From Pseudonocardia humida (GTDB lineage Bacteria > Actinomycetota > Actinomycetes > Mycobacteriales > Pseudonocardiaceae), in the NCBI RefSeq assembly GCF_023898865.1, contig NZ_JAGSOV010000060.1, forward strand, positions 62,001 to 126,000: DNA of 64,000 bases, given 5' to 3'. Position numbers and translations under genes: made by a program. Under the pieces are notes generated by a model that was not told the origin of the DNA, made no database searches, and worked only from the letters and a program-made list of their open reading frames with translations. Shown here one piece after another: positions 14,556 to 22,218 of the stretch (the first letter of the stretch is position 1; each line of letters opens with the position of its first letter).

Positions 14556-15782
14556 GTGCGGTCGGTTGACGAGCAGCTGCGGCGGGTGCTGGCCGCCGCG
14601 GTCCGGCCCGCTCCGGTGCGGGTCGCGATCTCGGAGGCGCACGGCCTGCGCTGCGCCGAGGAGGTGGTCACGGCGCGCCCGTTGCCCGGGTTCGACCAGG
14701 CCGCCATCGACGGCTACGCCGTGCGCAGCGTCGACCTCGCCGGGGCCGGCCCGGCGCACCCGGTCATGCTGCCCGTCGTCGGGGAGATCCCGGCCGGTTC
14801 GCGCCAGCCGCTGCGGCTGCAGCCCGGGCAGGCGGTCCGGGTGGCGGCGGGCGCCCCGCTGCCGACCCTGGCCGACGCCGTCGTGCCGGTCGCGTTCACC
14901 GACGCGGGGGCCGCGCGGTTGCAGGTCCGCAGGGGCGTGCCCTCGGCGTCGTTCGTCCGCCGGGTCGGCGAGGACGTCCAGCCCGGCGACGTCGCCGTCC
15001 GGCGCGACGCGGTGATCGGCGCGCCGCACGTGGCGCTGCTCGCCGCGGCCGGGCGCGACAAGGTGCTCGTGCACCCCCGACCGCGGGTGTCGGTGATCTC
15101 GGTCGGCGACGAGCTGGTCGACCTGGCCCGCACGCCGGGCGCGGGTCAGGTCGCCGACGTCTGCTCGCACGCGCTGACCGCCGCCGCCCGGGAGGCGGGC
15201 GCGGAGACGGCGCGGGCGAGCCTGGTCCGCGGCGACGCGCGCGACGTCGGCGCGGCGATGCAGGACCGGCTGCCGTTCAGCGACGTCATCGTGGTCTGCG
15301 GGGCGGTGGGCGGCAACGCGGGCGCCGAGGTGCAGGCCGCGCTGGCCGGCCTCGGCGAGCTGGACACCACCCGCGTCGCCATGCACCCCGGTTCCAGCCA
15401 GGGCTTCGGCCGGCTGGGCCCGGACGGGGTGCCCACCTTCCTGTTCCCGTCCTCGCCCGCCACCGCGCTGCTGCTGTTCGAGGTGCTGGTGCGCCCGCTG
15501 CTGCGCACCGCGCTGGGGCGCTCCGACCCGCACCGGCGCACGATCTCCGCCCGGCTCACCTCGCCGGTCAGCTCCGCGGCGGGGCGGCGCGGCTTCCTGC
15601 GCGGCAGGCTGCTGCGCGACCAGGTCACCCGGGAGTACCTTGTGCAGCCGATCGGCACCTCGGGCACCCACCTGCTGTCGACGCTGACCGACGCGAACGG
15701 CATCATCGTGGTTCCCGAACCGGTCACCGAAGCCACCGTGGACGAGCCCGTGGACGTCGTCTTCCTCCCCGCCCCCTCCTGA
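14556..15782 (+). CDS. glp: MoeA/gephyrin-like protein (Glp)
   Basis: 408-residue MoeA-fold protein. PGFDQAAIDGYAVRSVDL (about residues 43-60) and GAPLPTLADAVVPV are family signatures; the MPT-binding domain III has SVGDEL and VVCGAVGGNAGAEV, where classical enzymes have TGGxSxGxxD, so the active-site motif is degenerate; FPSSPATALLLFEVLVRPLL closes the core. In corynebacteria the orthologue (MoeA1, Rv0994) is Glp, a SepF-binding divisome component whose receptor GlpR is encoded two genes downstream. The degenerate loop fits a structural role better than molybdopterin synthesis. Start GTG 14556. Confidence 0.88.
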   Translation: MRSVDEQLRRVLAAAVRPAPVRVAISEAHGLRCAEEVVTARPLPGFDQAAIDGYAVRSVDLAGAGPAHPVMLPVVGEIPAGSRQPLRLQPGQAVRVAAGAPLPTLADAVVPVAFTDAGAARLQVRRGVPSASFVRRVGEDVQPGDVAVRRDAVIGAPHVALLAAAGRDKVLVHPRPRVSVISVGDELVDLARTPGAGQVADVCSHALTAAAREAGAETARASLVRGDARDVGAAMQDRLPFSDVIVVCGAVGGNAGAEVQAALAGLGELDTTRVAMHPGSSQGFGRLGPDGVPTFLFPSSPATALLLFEVLVRPLLRTALGRSDPHRRTISARLTSPVSSAAGRRGFLRGRLLRDQVTREYLVQPIGTSGTHLLSTLTDANGIIVVPEPVTEATVDEPVDVVFLPAPS

Positions 15783-15798
15783 CCCGGTGCCCTGAGCG

Positions 15799-16461
15799 GT
15801 GGTCTCCACGCATCCCCAGGTCGAAGGGCGGCACCCGGGCTGGCCCGCGCGCCTCGGCCCGCTGCGCGTGCGGGCGGGCGAGGTCGAGCTGCGGCCCGTG
15901 CGGCTGCGCGACGGGTCGGCCTGGTCGCAGGTGCGCATCCGCGACGAGCGGCACCTGGCCCCGTGGGAGCCGACCATGCCGGGCACGTGGGAGCAGCGCC
16001 ACGCGGCGGGCGAGTGGCCACCGCGCTGGTACCAGCTGCGCGTGGCGGCCCGCCGCGGGGCGGCGCTGCCGTTCGCGGTCACCCTCGACGGCGGGTTCGT
16101 CGGGCACGTGATGGTCGGCAACGTGGTGCGCGAACCGCTGCTGTCGGCCTACGTGGGCTACTGGGTCGACGCGGCCGTCGCGAACGGCGGGGTGATCACC
16201 GCGGCCGTCGCCATGGTCGTCGACCACTGCTTCGGCCCGGTCGGGCTGCACCGCCTGGAGGCCACGGTCCGCCCGGAGAACGGGGCCAGCCTGCGGGTGC
16301 TGGCCAAGCTGGGGTTCCGCGAGGAGGGCCTGTTCCAGCGCTACCTCGACGTCGACGGCGGATGGCGCGACCACCTGGTCTTCGCGCTCACCGCCGACGA
16401 GCCCGGCCCGAGCGGCGTGGTGGGCCGGCTGGTCGCCAGCGGCAGGGCTGAATGGGCGTAG
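15799..16461 (+). CDS. rimJ: RimJ/RimL-family GNAT acetyltransferase
   Basis: 220-residue GNAT acetyltransferase, orthologous by position to Rv0995 (RimJ), the ribosomal protein S5 N-terminal alanine acetyltransferase. VELRPVRLRDGSAW starts the domain; AYVGYWVDAAVANGGVITAAVAM carries the acetyl-CoA site in place of the usual Q/RxxGxG/A, and GLHRLEATVRPENGASLRVLAKLGFREEG contains the classic RimJ/RimL motif with N at the adenine side (ENGAS, LGFREEGL). GTG 15799 lies 16 bases after glp, so it is probably in the same transcript. The acceptor is not certain. Confidence 0.9.
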   Translation: MVSTHPQVEGRHPGWPARLGPLRVRAGEVELRPVRLRDGSAWSQVRIRDERHLAPWEPTMPGTWEQRHAAGEWPPRWYQLRVAARRGAALPFAVTLDGGFVGHVMVGNVVREPLLSAYVGYWVDAAVANGGVITAAVAMVVDHCFGPVGLHRLEATVRPENGASLRVLAKLGFREEGLFQRYLDVDGGWRDHLVFALTADEPGPSGVVGRLVASGRAEWA

Positions 16462-16656
16462 TAACACTTCACCTGAGTCACACGAGCCACATCCGCCACA
16501 CCGGCCGGTGGACGACTCGCGGGTGAACATCGCCGGTGACGGCGCGTCGCTGCCTGGTCCGCCCCCCTCCGATCACTACCGTTGAAGGCCGGACGCGATC
16601 TTGGCCCGGGGGGGCCGGGGTCGTGGCCCGCTGTGCCGTGGGGGGAGGAGGCAGCC

Positions 16657-17739
16657 GTGCCCAGCTCGATGATCTTTCTGGGGCTGGTCGTGGTCTGGCT
16701 GCTCATCCTCGTCCCCGCGGTCGCGCGACACCGGCAGGAGGTGGCACGGCCGAGCACGGCCGCGCTCTCCGGGCGGGTGCTCGACCGGCCCCGTCGCGGG
16801 CGCGACCGGGACCGTGGTCGCGACACCCGCGCGCCGGTCGGGGCACGCGAACAGGAGGTGGACGTGACCGAGCACGACGAGCAGCAGCGGTCCGTGGCCG
16901 TGGCCGACGACGAGCGGCCACCGCCTGCAGAGGACGACCGGGCGTGGGAGCGCCCCCCGCCGAGGTACCGCCGCGGCCGGGGCGGGTTCGACCCCGAGGC
17001 CGCGGCGCTGGCCGCCCGCGCGCGTTACGCGTTCCGCCAGCGGGTGGTGCTGGTGATGCTGGTCCTGGTGGTGGCCACCGCCCTGGTCGCCGGCCTCGCC
17101 GTCGCGTGGGTGTGGTGGGTGCACGGCGCGGTCGACGTCGCGCTCGTGGCCTACCTCGCCTACCTGCGTCGCCAGGTGCGGCTGGAGGAGTCCATCCGCC
17201 ACCGGCGCGCCGCCCGCATGGCAGGCACCCGTCGCACGTCGGCCGCCGAGGACCCGGATCTCGACGAGTGGGCCGAGCGCGGCCGCGCGGCCTCGGGCCC
17301 GGCCCGCAACGGCCGGGAGACCGTCGCCGACGCCGTCCGCCGCGCCGCCCGTGCCGAGGCGGCCGACGGGCGCGACGACCGCCACACCGACGACCATCCC
17401 GACGATTACGACGACCGCTACGACGACCGCTACGACGACCGCTACGACGACGAGGCCGACGCCCCGGAAGGCGACGCGCACACCGACTCCGAGCCCGACG
17501 AGCTGGCCCGCGAGGAGCCGGAGCGCGTCGCAGGCACCGGCGCCCCGCTCTGGCGCGGTCCGGGCCCCGGCCTGGAGATGATGGAGGTCGAGTCCGCGCT
17601 GCCGCGCCGGGAGCCGGTCCCCACCCCACCGCTGCCCGCGGGCACGTCACTGGTCGACACCGACCTGGACGACCCCGAGCTGCACGACCTCGAGGAGTGC
17701 CCGCACCGGCCCGACTACCGGCGTGCGGTCGGTGAGTGA
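16657..17739 (+). CDS. glpR: GlpR/SepX-like divisome membrane protein
   Basis: 360-residue protein with a single N-terminal TM (MIFLGLVVVWLLILVPAV, about residues 5-22) followed by RHRQEV, a long charged linker, a second hydrophobic pair (VVLVMLVLVVATALVAGLAV, about 130-149, and a helix right after), and a disordered acidic tail. This is the layout of M. tuberculosis Rv0996 (GlpR, Glp receptor) and Streptomyces SepX, which organise the division site and polar growth. GTG 16657 has a GGGGGAGGAGG site. The tail contains YDDR repeated three times, encoded by a 12-base tandem repeat. It follows glp-rimJ after a 195-base gap. Confidence 0.88.
   Translation: MPSSMIFLGLVVVWLLILVPAVARHRQEVARPSTAALSGRVLDRPRRGRDRDRGRDTRAPVGAREQEVDVTEHDEQQRSVAVADDERPPPAEDDRAWERPPPRYRRGRGGFDPEAAALAARARYAFRQRVVLVMLVLVVATALVAGLAVAWVWWVHGAVDVALVAYLAYLRRQVRLEESIRHRRAARMAGTRRTSAAEDPDLDEWAERGRAASGPARNGRETVADAVRRAARAEAADGRDDRHTDDHPDDYDDRYDDRYDDRYDDEADAPEGDAHTDSEPDELAREEPERVAGTGAPLWRGPGPGLEMMEVESALPRREPVPTPPLPAGTSLVDTDLDDPELHDLEECPHRPDYRRAVGE
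17407..17451 (+). repeat. 12-base tandem repeat within glpR
   Basis: TACGACGACCGC is repeated 3.75 times without error, encoding YDDR units in the acidic tail of GlpR. Perfect repeats at DNA level suggest recent expansion, so copy number probably varies between strains. Confidence 0.85.
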
Positions 17740-17783
17740 GGGGCTGATAAGGTTCTGCCACACCGCCGGTGACGGCGGGATCC

Positions 17784-17856
17784 GGGGCTGTGGCGCAGTT
17801 GGTAGCGCGACTCGTTCGCATCGAGTAGGTCAGGGGTTCGATTCCCCTCAGCTCCA
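17784..17856 (+). tRNA. tRNA-Ala (anticodon CGC)
   Basis: A complete cloverleaf of 73 bases: acceptor GGGGCTG (17784-17790) pairs with CAGCTCC (17849-17855) and includes the G3-U70 pair that is the identity element of alanine tRNA. The D arm has GCGC..GCGC with AGTTGGTA. The anticodon stem-loop is ACTCG-TTCGCAT-CGAGT with anticodon CGC (reads GCG). The T arm is AGGGG-TTCGATT-CCCCT, and A73 is the discriminator. CCA is not encoded. Confidence 0.97.
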
Positions 17857-17872
17857 CCCCACGAGCATCGGC

Positions 17873-17895
17873 GGCGCCACCCATCGGGTGGCGCC
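17873..17895 (+). terminator. Terminator of the tRNA-Ala gene
   Basis: GGCGCCACCC (17873-17882) pairs with GGGTGGCGCC (17886-17895) around ATC, a perfect 10-base stem 16 bases after the tRNA, followed by GTCGTCGTT. It can also serve the convergent vapC-like gene that ends at 17922. Confidence 0.75.
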
Positions 17896-17921
17896 GTCGT
17901 CGTTCGGACCGCCGTGGCCCG

Positions 17922-18296
17922 TCAGGCGACGAGGACCGCGACGTCGTACTTCTGGATGGCGGTGTCCCTCGTGGCCAAGGTGAGGTTCTCGCACCGCGCC
18001 TGCGCGATGAGCATGCGGTCGAACGGGTCACGGTGGATGAGGGGGAGCCGACCGGCGACGATGGCGTGCTCGAAGGTGACGGGCAGTTCTCGGAACCCGC
18101 TGTCGCGGACCCGTTCGGGCAGATCGGTCGGCTCCTGGAGCTTGCCGATCGCCTGCTTGACGGTGACCTCCCACAGCGTGACCGGGCTGAGGAAGACGTC
18201 GGGATCGTGGTCGAGCAGGCTCTTGACGTCGTCCGACAGGGTCGGATCGTCGGTCAGCCACCAGAGCACGACATGGGTGTCCAGCAGCACGCTCAC
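17922..18296 (-). CDS. PIN-domain ribonuclease toxin (VapC family)
   Basis: 124-residue PIN domain. The acidic residues that hold the catalytic metals are visible: D6 in LLDTHVVLWW, E43 in TLWEVTVKQ, D90/D93 in HRDPFDRMLIAQA, and D111 in LATRDTAI. VLLDTHVVLWWL is typical of the VapC subgroup paired with Phd/YefM antitoxins. It overlaps the antitoxin gene by 4 bases (17922-18296 against 18293-18550) and would be transcribed after it. The natural RNA target is not predictable. The module sits directly downstream of a tRNA gene. Confidence 0.92.
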   Translation of the reverse strand: MSVLLDTHVVLWWLTDDPTLSDDVKSLLDHDPDVFLSPVTLWEVTVKQAIGKLQEPTDLPERVRDSGFRELPVTFEHAIVAGRLPLIHRDPFDRMLIAQARCENLTLATRDTAIQKYDVAVLVA

Positions 18297-18550
18297 AGCG
18301 CGGGATGGAAATCGTCGGCGATCAGGTCGTTGACCTCGTCACTGTCCCAGTCCTCGGTCGCGACCAGGGTGCCGGCCAGCGAGCCCCGGCCGGTCCGGGT
18401 GACGCGACGGGTCAGGGGGACGACCTTCGCCACCGGAGTGCCCGCCCGACTGATGATGATCTCCTCACCGTGCTCGACGCGGTCGATGATGCGGGAGAGG
18501 TTGGTCTTGGCATCATGGATGTTGAACTGCGAGGCGGCGTCGCTGGACAT
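18293..18550 (-). CDS. Phd/YefM-family antitoxin
   Basis: 85-residue antitoxin, first gene of the toxin-antitoxin operon. FNIHDAKTNLSRIIDRVEHGEEIIISRAGTPVA splits into NIHDAKTNLSRIIDRVE and GEEIIISRAGTPVAKVVPL, the Phd/YefM DNA-binding fold; the C-terminal third (DWDSDEVNDLIADDF) is the acidic toxin-neutralising segment. A strong AGGAGG ribosome-binding site precedes ATG 18550, and a palindrome (18556-18570) overlaps it, consistent with autorepression. Confidence 0.92.
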   Translation of the reverse strand: MSSDAASQFNIHDAKTNLSRIIDRVEHGEEIIISRAGTPVAKVVPLTRRVTRTGRGSLAGTLVATEDWDSDEVNDLIADDFHPAL

Positions 18551-18555
18551 GGGTC

Positions 18556-18570
18556 CTCCTTAGCTAGGAG
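18556..18570 (-). promoter_or_regulatory. Operator palindrome of the Phd/VapC operon
   Basis: CTCCT-TAGCT-AGGAG with perfect 5-base arms, extended by TTAG/CTAA-like sequences to 18575. On the minus strand it spans TAAGCT and the AGGAGG ribosome-binding site, so an antitoxin bound here would block both transcription and initiation. This is where such operators normally lie. Confidence 0.5.
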
Positions 18571-18800
18571 CTTAGTCCGCTGCGCGGCCCGCGGCCAACG
18601 GCCTCCGGTGCGGTGGCGGGACGGGTCCGTCGGGGGTGCGGACGCGCCGAAGACCGGGGGGTGGATCACCGCTCGGTGCCGGAACGTGGTTCACTAGGTG
18701 TCGGTCGTTCGGTTTCGGTGCTCGTGTGATGCACGCCCGCGGGAACACGTTGGGCAGGTGCATAGCGCTCGTCGCGGTGCTCCTGCCACGCGGATCGGCC

Positions 18801-18823
18801 GGAACGGGCACGGTGTCCGTTCC
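18801..18823 (+). promoter_or_regulatory. 5'-UTR hairpin of the cold-shock gene
   Basis: GGAACGG (18801-18807) and CCGTTCC (18817-18823) form a 7-base stem with a 9-base loop, ending 12 bases before the AGGAG of the cold-shock gene. Cold-shock mRNAs commonly carry temperature-responsive leaders. The rest of 18571-18800 holds no gene; I see no other structure of note in it. Confidence 0.4.
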
Positions 18824-18846
18824 AACGGCTGCTAGGAGCACATCGC

Positions 18847-19050
18847 ATGGCGCAGGGAACTGTGAAGTGGTTCAACGGCGAGAAGGGCTTCGGCTTCATC
18901 GCTCAGGACGGCGGCGGCGCTGACGTCTTCGTGCACTACTCCGAGATCGACGCCTCCGGCTTCCGGAGCCTCGACGAGGGTCAGCGCGTGGAGTTCGAGG
19001 TCGGCCAGGGCGCCAAGGGCCCCCAGGCCACCGGGGTCCGCCCCATCTGA
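18847..19050 (+). CDS. Cold-shock protein (CspA family)
   Basis: 67-residue single cold-shock domain, the full protein. GTVKWFNGEKGFGFI holds the RNP1 motif KGFGFI and DVFVHYSEI the RNP2 motif; these bind single-stranded RNA and DNA and melt structures in mRNA. It starts MAQGTVKWFN as most actinobacterial CspA/ScoF proteins do. An AGGAG lies 10 bases before ATG 18847. A hairpin in the leader and a very strong terminator (19071-19111) show it is a single-gene transcript. Confidence 0.97.
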   Translation: MAQGTVKWFNGEKGFGFIAQDGGGADVFVHYSEIDASGFRSLDEGQRVEFEVGQGAKGPQATGVRPI

Positions 19051-19070
19051 CGCGGATCACCTGATACGCC

Positions 19071-19111
19071 GACAGCGGCGGCACCACCGGACCGGTGGTG
19101 CCGCCGCTGTC
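19071..19111 (+). terminator. Terminator of the cold-shock gene
   Basis: A perfect inverted repeat of 20 bases per arm (19071-19090 and 19092-19111) with a single central base, so the real loop is about 7 bases. GTTTCC follows. It is one of the strongest hairpins in the window and lies 20 bases after the stop codon. Confidence 0.9.
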
Positions 19112-19185
19112 GTTTCCTCGGCCGGTGCGCACCGTCGCGGCCCCGGCCACCCAGACCGGTTGTGATGCTCTCTCACGGTCTCGCC

Positions 19186-19211
19186 CTCACAGTCGGGGGC
19201 GCTGCGTCGTC
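19186..19211 (+). promoter_or_regulatory. Candidate ECF41-type promoter of the sigma-factor gene
   Basis: CTCACA (19186-19191) and CGTC (19208-19211) are separated by 16 bases. ECF41 sigma factors recognise a TGTCACA-like -35 and CGTC -10, often upstream of their own genes. The predicted transcript would have a leader of about 30 bases before ATG 19249. The -35 match is partial. Confidence 0.4.
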
Positions 19212-19248
19212 ATAGCGGTGAGGACGGCTGCGGACGAGGAGGCGGGCC

Positions 19249-20139
19249 ATGTCGACCCCGGCGGACCCGGTCGCCGCGGAGCGGCGCCGGCTGCTCAACC
19301 TGTCCTACCGGCTGCTCGGTTCGCTGGCCGACGCCGAGGACGTCGTCCAGGAGACCCACGCCCGCTGGTGGGCGCTGTCGCCCCGGGAGCGGGAGGCCAT
19401 CGCCTCGCCCGCCGCCTGGATGACGACGGTGGCCGGGCGCATCTGCCTCGACCTGCTCGGCTCGGCGCGGGCCCGGCGGGAGCGCTACGTGGGCGAGTGG
19501 CTCCCGGAGCCGCTGCCCGATCGCGCGGAGTGGGTGGGCGGTCGGTCGGGACCCGCCGATCCGGCGGAGCGGGTCACCCTCGACGAGTCGGTCGCCATGG
19601 CCTTCCTCGTCGTCCTGGAGTCGATGACCGCGGCCGAGCGCGTCGCGTTCGTCCTGCACGACGTGTTCGGCTACCCCTTCACCGACGTCGCCGGGATCGT
19701 CGGCCGCACCCCGGCCGCCTGCCGCCAGCTGGCGTCCTCGGCCCGCCGCCGCCTGCGCGCGTCGCAGAACCCGCCCGTCGCGCCGGACCGGCGCGCCGGC
19801 ATCGTCCGGGACTTCAAGCGGGCGTGGGAGGCCAAGGACATCCCCGCCCTCATCGGCCTGCTCGATCCCGGCGTCACGGCGATCGGCGACGGCGGCGGGC
19901 TGGTCAGCGCCGAGCTCCACCCGGTGACGGGCGGCGAGGAGGTCGCCCGCTTCTTCGTCGAGCTGGCCGACCGGGCGCCGGGCATCACCCTGCTCGAACG
20001 CGCGGTGAACGGCCAGCCCGGCCTGGTGATCCGCGACGGCGACGCCGTCGGCGCGGTGATGGCGTTCGACGTGGCCGGGGACCGGATCACGCGGATCTGG
20101 GCGGTGCGCAACCCGGAGAAGCTGCGGCCGTGGACGTAG
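19249..20139 (+). CDS. sigJ: SigJ-like ECF41 RNA polymerase sigma factor
   Basis: 296-residue sigma factor. Region 2 has LLNLSYRLLGSLADAEDVVQETHARWW, read as LSYRLLGSLADAEDVVQE; region 4 has LHDVFGYPFTDVAGIVGRTPAACRQLASSARRRL. The extra C-terminal domain (about residues 180-296) is a SnoaL-like fold with DGGGLVSAELHPV and ends VRNPEKLRPW; DGGG and NPEKL are the ECF41 hallmarks that control activity from inside the protein instead of an anti-sigma factor. SigJ of M. tuberculosis belongs to this group. An SD (GAGGAGG) precedes ATG 19249. Confidence 0.92.
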   Translation: MSTPADPVAAERRRLLNLSYRLLGSLADAEDVVQETHARWWALSPREREAIASPAAWMTTVAGRICLDLLGSARARRERYVGEWLPEPLPDRAEWVGGRSGPADPAERVTLDESVAMAFLVVLESMTAAERVAFVLHDVFGYPFTDVAGIVGRTPAACRQLASSARRRLRASQNPPVAPDRRAGIVRDFKRAWEAKDIPALIGLLDPGVTAIGDGGGLVSAELHPVTGGEEVARFFVELADRAPGITLLERAVNGQPGLVIRDGDAVGAVMAFDVAGDRITRIWAVRNPEKLRPWT

Positions 20140-20281
20140 GCGCAGCGGGCCGGCGCGCGGGCTCGTCAGCGTAGGAACGGGATCCCGAGCATCACCAGCA
20201 GGTGTCGACGCCGTCGCTCCTCGTCGAAGACCGGGGCATTGCGGACGGGAAGTGGCCGCTCGGCTCCCTAGCGTCGCCGCC

Positions 20282-21445
20282 ATGACGACGACCGCTCCCG
20301 ACATCCACCCGTTCCGCATCGACGTCCCGCAGGACCGGCTCGACGACCTCGCCGCCCGGCTCGCCGCCACGCGCTGGCCCGACGAGCTGCCCGGCGTCGG
20401 CTGGAGCCGCGGGGTCCCCGTCGGGTACCTGCGCGAGCTCGCCGAGCACTGGCGCACCTGCTTCGACTGGCGGGCCACCGAGGCGGAGCTCAACGCGCTG
20501 CCGCAGTTCACCACCGACGTGGACGGGCAGAACGTGCACTTCGCGCACGTGCGCTCGGCCGAGCCGGGGGCGCTGCCGCTGGTGCTGCTGCACGGCTGGC
20601 CGGGCGGGTTCACCGACTTCCGCGACGTCGTCGGGCCGCTGACCGACCCGCGGGCGCACGGCGGCGACCCGGCCGACGCGTTCGACGTCGTCGTGCCCTC
20701 GCTGCCGGGCTTCGGCTTCTCCACCCCGCTGGCCGGGCCGGGGATGGGGGCGGCGCGCATGGCCTCGACCATCGGCACGCTGCTCACCCGGCTGGGCTGC
20801 GAGCGCTTCGGGGTGCAGGGCTACGACACCGGGGCGTGGGTGGCCCCGGAGCTGGGCAGTCAGCACCCCGACCGGGTGGTCGGCGTGCACGTCAACGCCC
20901 TGCTGACGTTCCCGATCGGGGCGGAGGGCGAGATGGACGGGCTGACCGAGGTCGAGCAGCGGCGCTGGCAGGCGATGCAGGACTTCAACGACGGCTACCT
21001 GCAGTGCAACGCCAAGCGCCCGCAGACGGTCGCCTACGGGCTGCACGATTCGCCGGTCGGCCAGCTCGCCTGGATCGTGGAGAAGTTCAAGGAGCTGACC
21101 GACCCGGCCGACGGGCTGCCCGAGGACAGCATCGCCCGCGACCGGTTCCTGACCGACGTCGCGCTGTACTGGTTCACCGGCACCGCGGGCTCGGCCGCCC
21201 AGGTCTACTACGAGGAGATCTCCGCGAAGTCCTGGGACGACGGGGGCGGGTGGGACGCGCCCGGCCCGTCCGTACCGACGGGGGTGCTCGTCTCCACCCA
21301 CGACGTGACCATCCGCCGCTGGGCCGAGCGCGACCACCACGTCGTGCGCTGGACCGAGCTCGACCGCGGCGGGCACTTCCTGGCGATGGAGCAGCCGGAG
21401 CTGTGGGTCGACGACGTGCGGGGGTTCTTCCGGGCGCTGCGCTGA
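20282..21445 (+). CDS. Epoxide hydrolase (alpha/beta-hydrolase, EHN family)
   Basis: 387-residue hydrolase. The N-terminal EHN domain begins HPFRIDVPQDRLDDLAARL; HGWPGGFTDFRDVVGPL is the oxyanion-hole loop; D182 in GYDTGAW is the nucleophile; H365 in DRGGHFLAMEQPELW is the catalytic base. It opens epoxides to diols; substrate unknown. TAGCGT (20269-20274) lies 7 bases before ATG 20282, giving a probable leaderless mRNA. It lies 142 bases after the SigJ gene; ECF41 genes are often beside oxidoreductase or hydrolase targets, but its own promoter lacks the ECF41 motif. Confidence 0.92.
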   Translation: MTTTAPDIHPFRIDVPQDRLDDLAARLAATRWPDELPGVGWSRGVPVGYLRELAEHWRTCFDWRATEAELNALPQFTTDVDGQNVHFAHVRSAEPGALPLVLLHGWPGGFTDFRDVVGPLTDPRAHGGDPADAFDVVVPSLPGFGFSTPLAGPGMGAARMASTIGTLLTRLGCERFGVQGYDTGAWVAPELGSQHPDRVVGVHVNALLTFPIGAEGEMDGLTEVEQRRWQAMQDFNDGYLQCNAKRPQTVAYGLHDSPVGQLAWIVEKFKELTDPADGLPEDSIARDRFLTDVALYWFTGTAGSAAQVYYEEISAKSWDDGGGWDAPGPSVPTGVLVSTHDVTIRRWAERDHHVVRWTELDRGGHFLAMEQPELWVDDVRGFFRALR

Positions 21446-21455
21446 CGATCCGCGC

Positions 21456-22112
21456 TCACGCCGCCACCGCGGCCGGGCGCAGGGTGCCGGCGCGGCGGCG
21501 GATCACCCACTCCGCCACCGCCACGTTGATCAACCAGCCCAGGCCCAGCAGCAGGGCCCGGTCGGTCCCGATGGGTGTCGGGCCGACCAGGGCGAAGGGC
21601 AGGTGGACCAGCGCCTGGGTGCCGGCACCGACGCCGATGGCGTAGCCGCGCGTCATCCAGGCCCGGTGGGCGGCGACATCGCGGCGCCGGGCGGCGAGGA
21701 CGCCCAGGACCAGCGCCGCGGCCATCGCGGCGCCGAACACCAGGCGCAGCGCGAACAGCAGGCCCTCGTCACCCGGCGGCACCGGGTACGCCACGGTCAT
21801 CCAGATCCCGGACAGCGCCGCGGCCAGCCCGCACGGCACCAGCACGTACCGCCCGGCGGCCCGGTGCCATCCGGGTCGGCGGCGGCGGAACCGGGGGACG
21901 AACTGGAACGCGCCCAGCAGGCAGTACACGGTCGCGCCGACGACGTGCACGACGATCGGCACCGGGGAGTCGGTGAACCGGCTGTCGGCCGCGGTCGCGG
22001 CCACGCCGCCGGTGAGCGCACCCATCCGGACGGCGCCCCCCAGCACCGGGATGGCGCTGAGCAGGATCAGCCCGGTCGGCAGCAGCCAGCTCGGGCGGGT
22101 GGGAGCGGTCAT
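21456..22112 (-). CDS. DUF2306 membrane protein
   Basis: 218-residue protein with about six TM helices (LLPTGLILLSAIPVLGGAV at the start, IVVHVVGATVYCLLGAFQF, LLFALRLVFGAAMAAALVLGV and others). HVVGATVYCLLGAFQF followed by HRAAGRYVL, and AHRAWMTRGYAI, match DUF2306, a family of predicted heme- or quinone-related membrane proteins of unknown function with conserved His residues. ATG 22112 has GAGAGG upstream and is preferred over ATG 22139. It follows phzF on the same strand after 106 bases and is convergent with the epoxide hydrolase. Confidence 0.85.
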   Translation of the reverse strand: MTAPTRPSWLLPTGLILLSAIPVLGGAVRMGALTGGVAATAADSRFTDSPVPIVVHVVGATVYCLLGAFQFVPRFRRRRPGWHRAAGRYVLVPCGLAAALSGIWMTVAYPVPPGDEGLLFALRLVFGAAMAAALVLGVLAARRRDVAAHRAWMTRGYAIGVGAGTQALVHLPFALVGPTPIGTDRALLLGLGWLINVAVAEWVIRRRAGTLRPAAVAA

Positions 22113-22218
22113 GGGAGTCCTCTCGGGGTGGCCGGGCACCTGCGATGGTCCGGGCCGCGGCGCCGCACCGGATCCGGTCGCGCCCCCGACCGCCCTCCGG
22201 GACTTCCCCGATCCCCGC

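Noticed and set aside
17400..17455. CRISPR-like or variable-number repeat outside a gene
   Set aside because: The 12-base repeat is in frame within glpR and encodes YDDR; it has no spacers.
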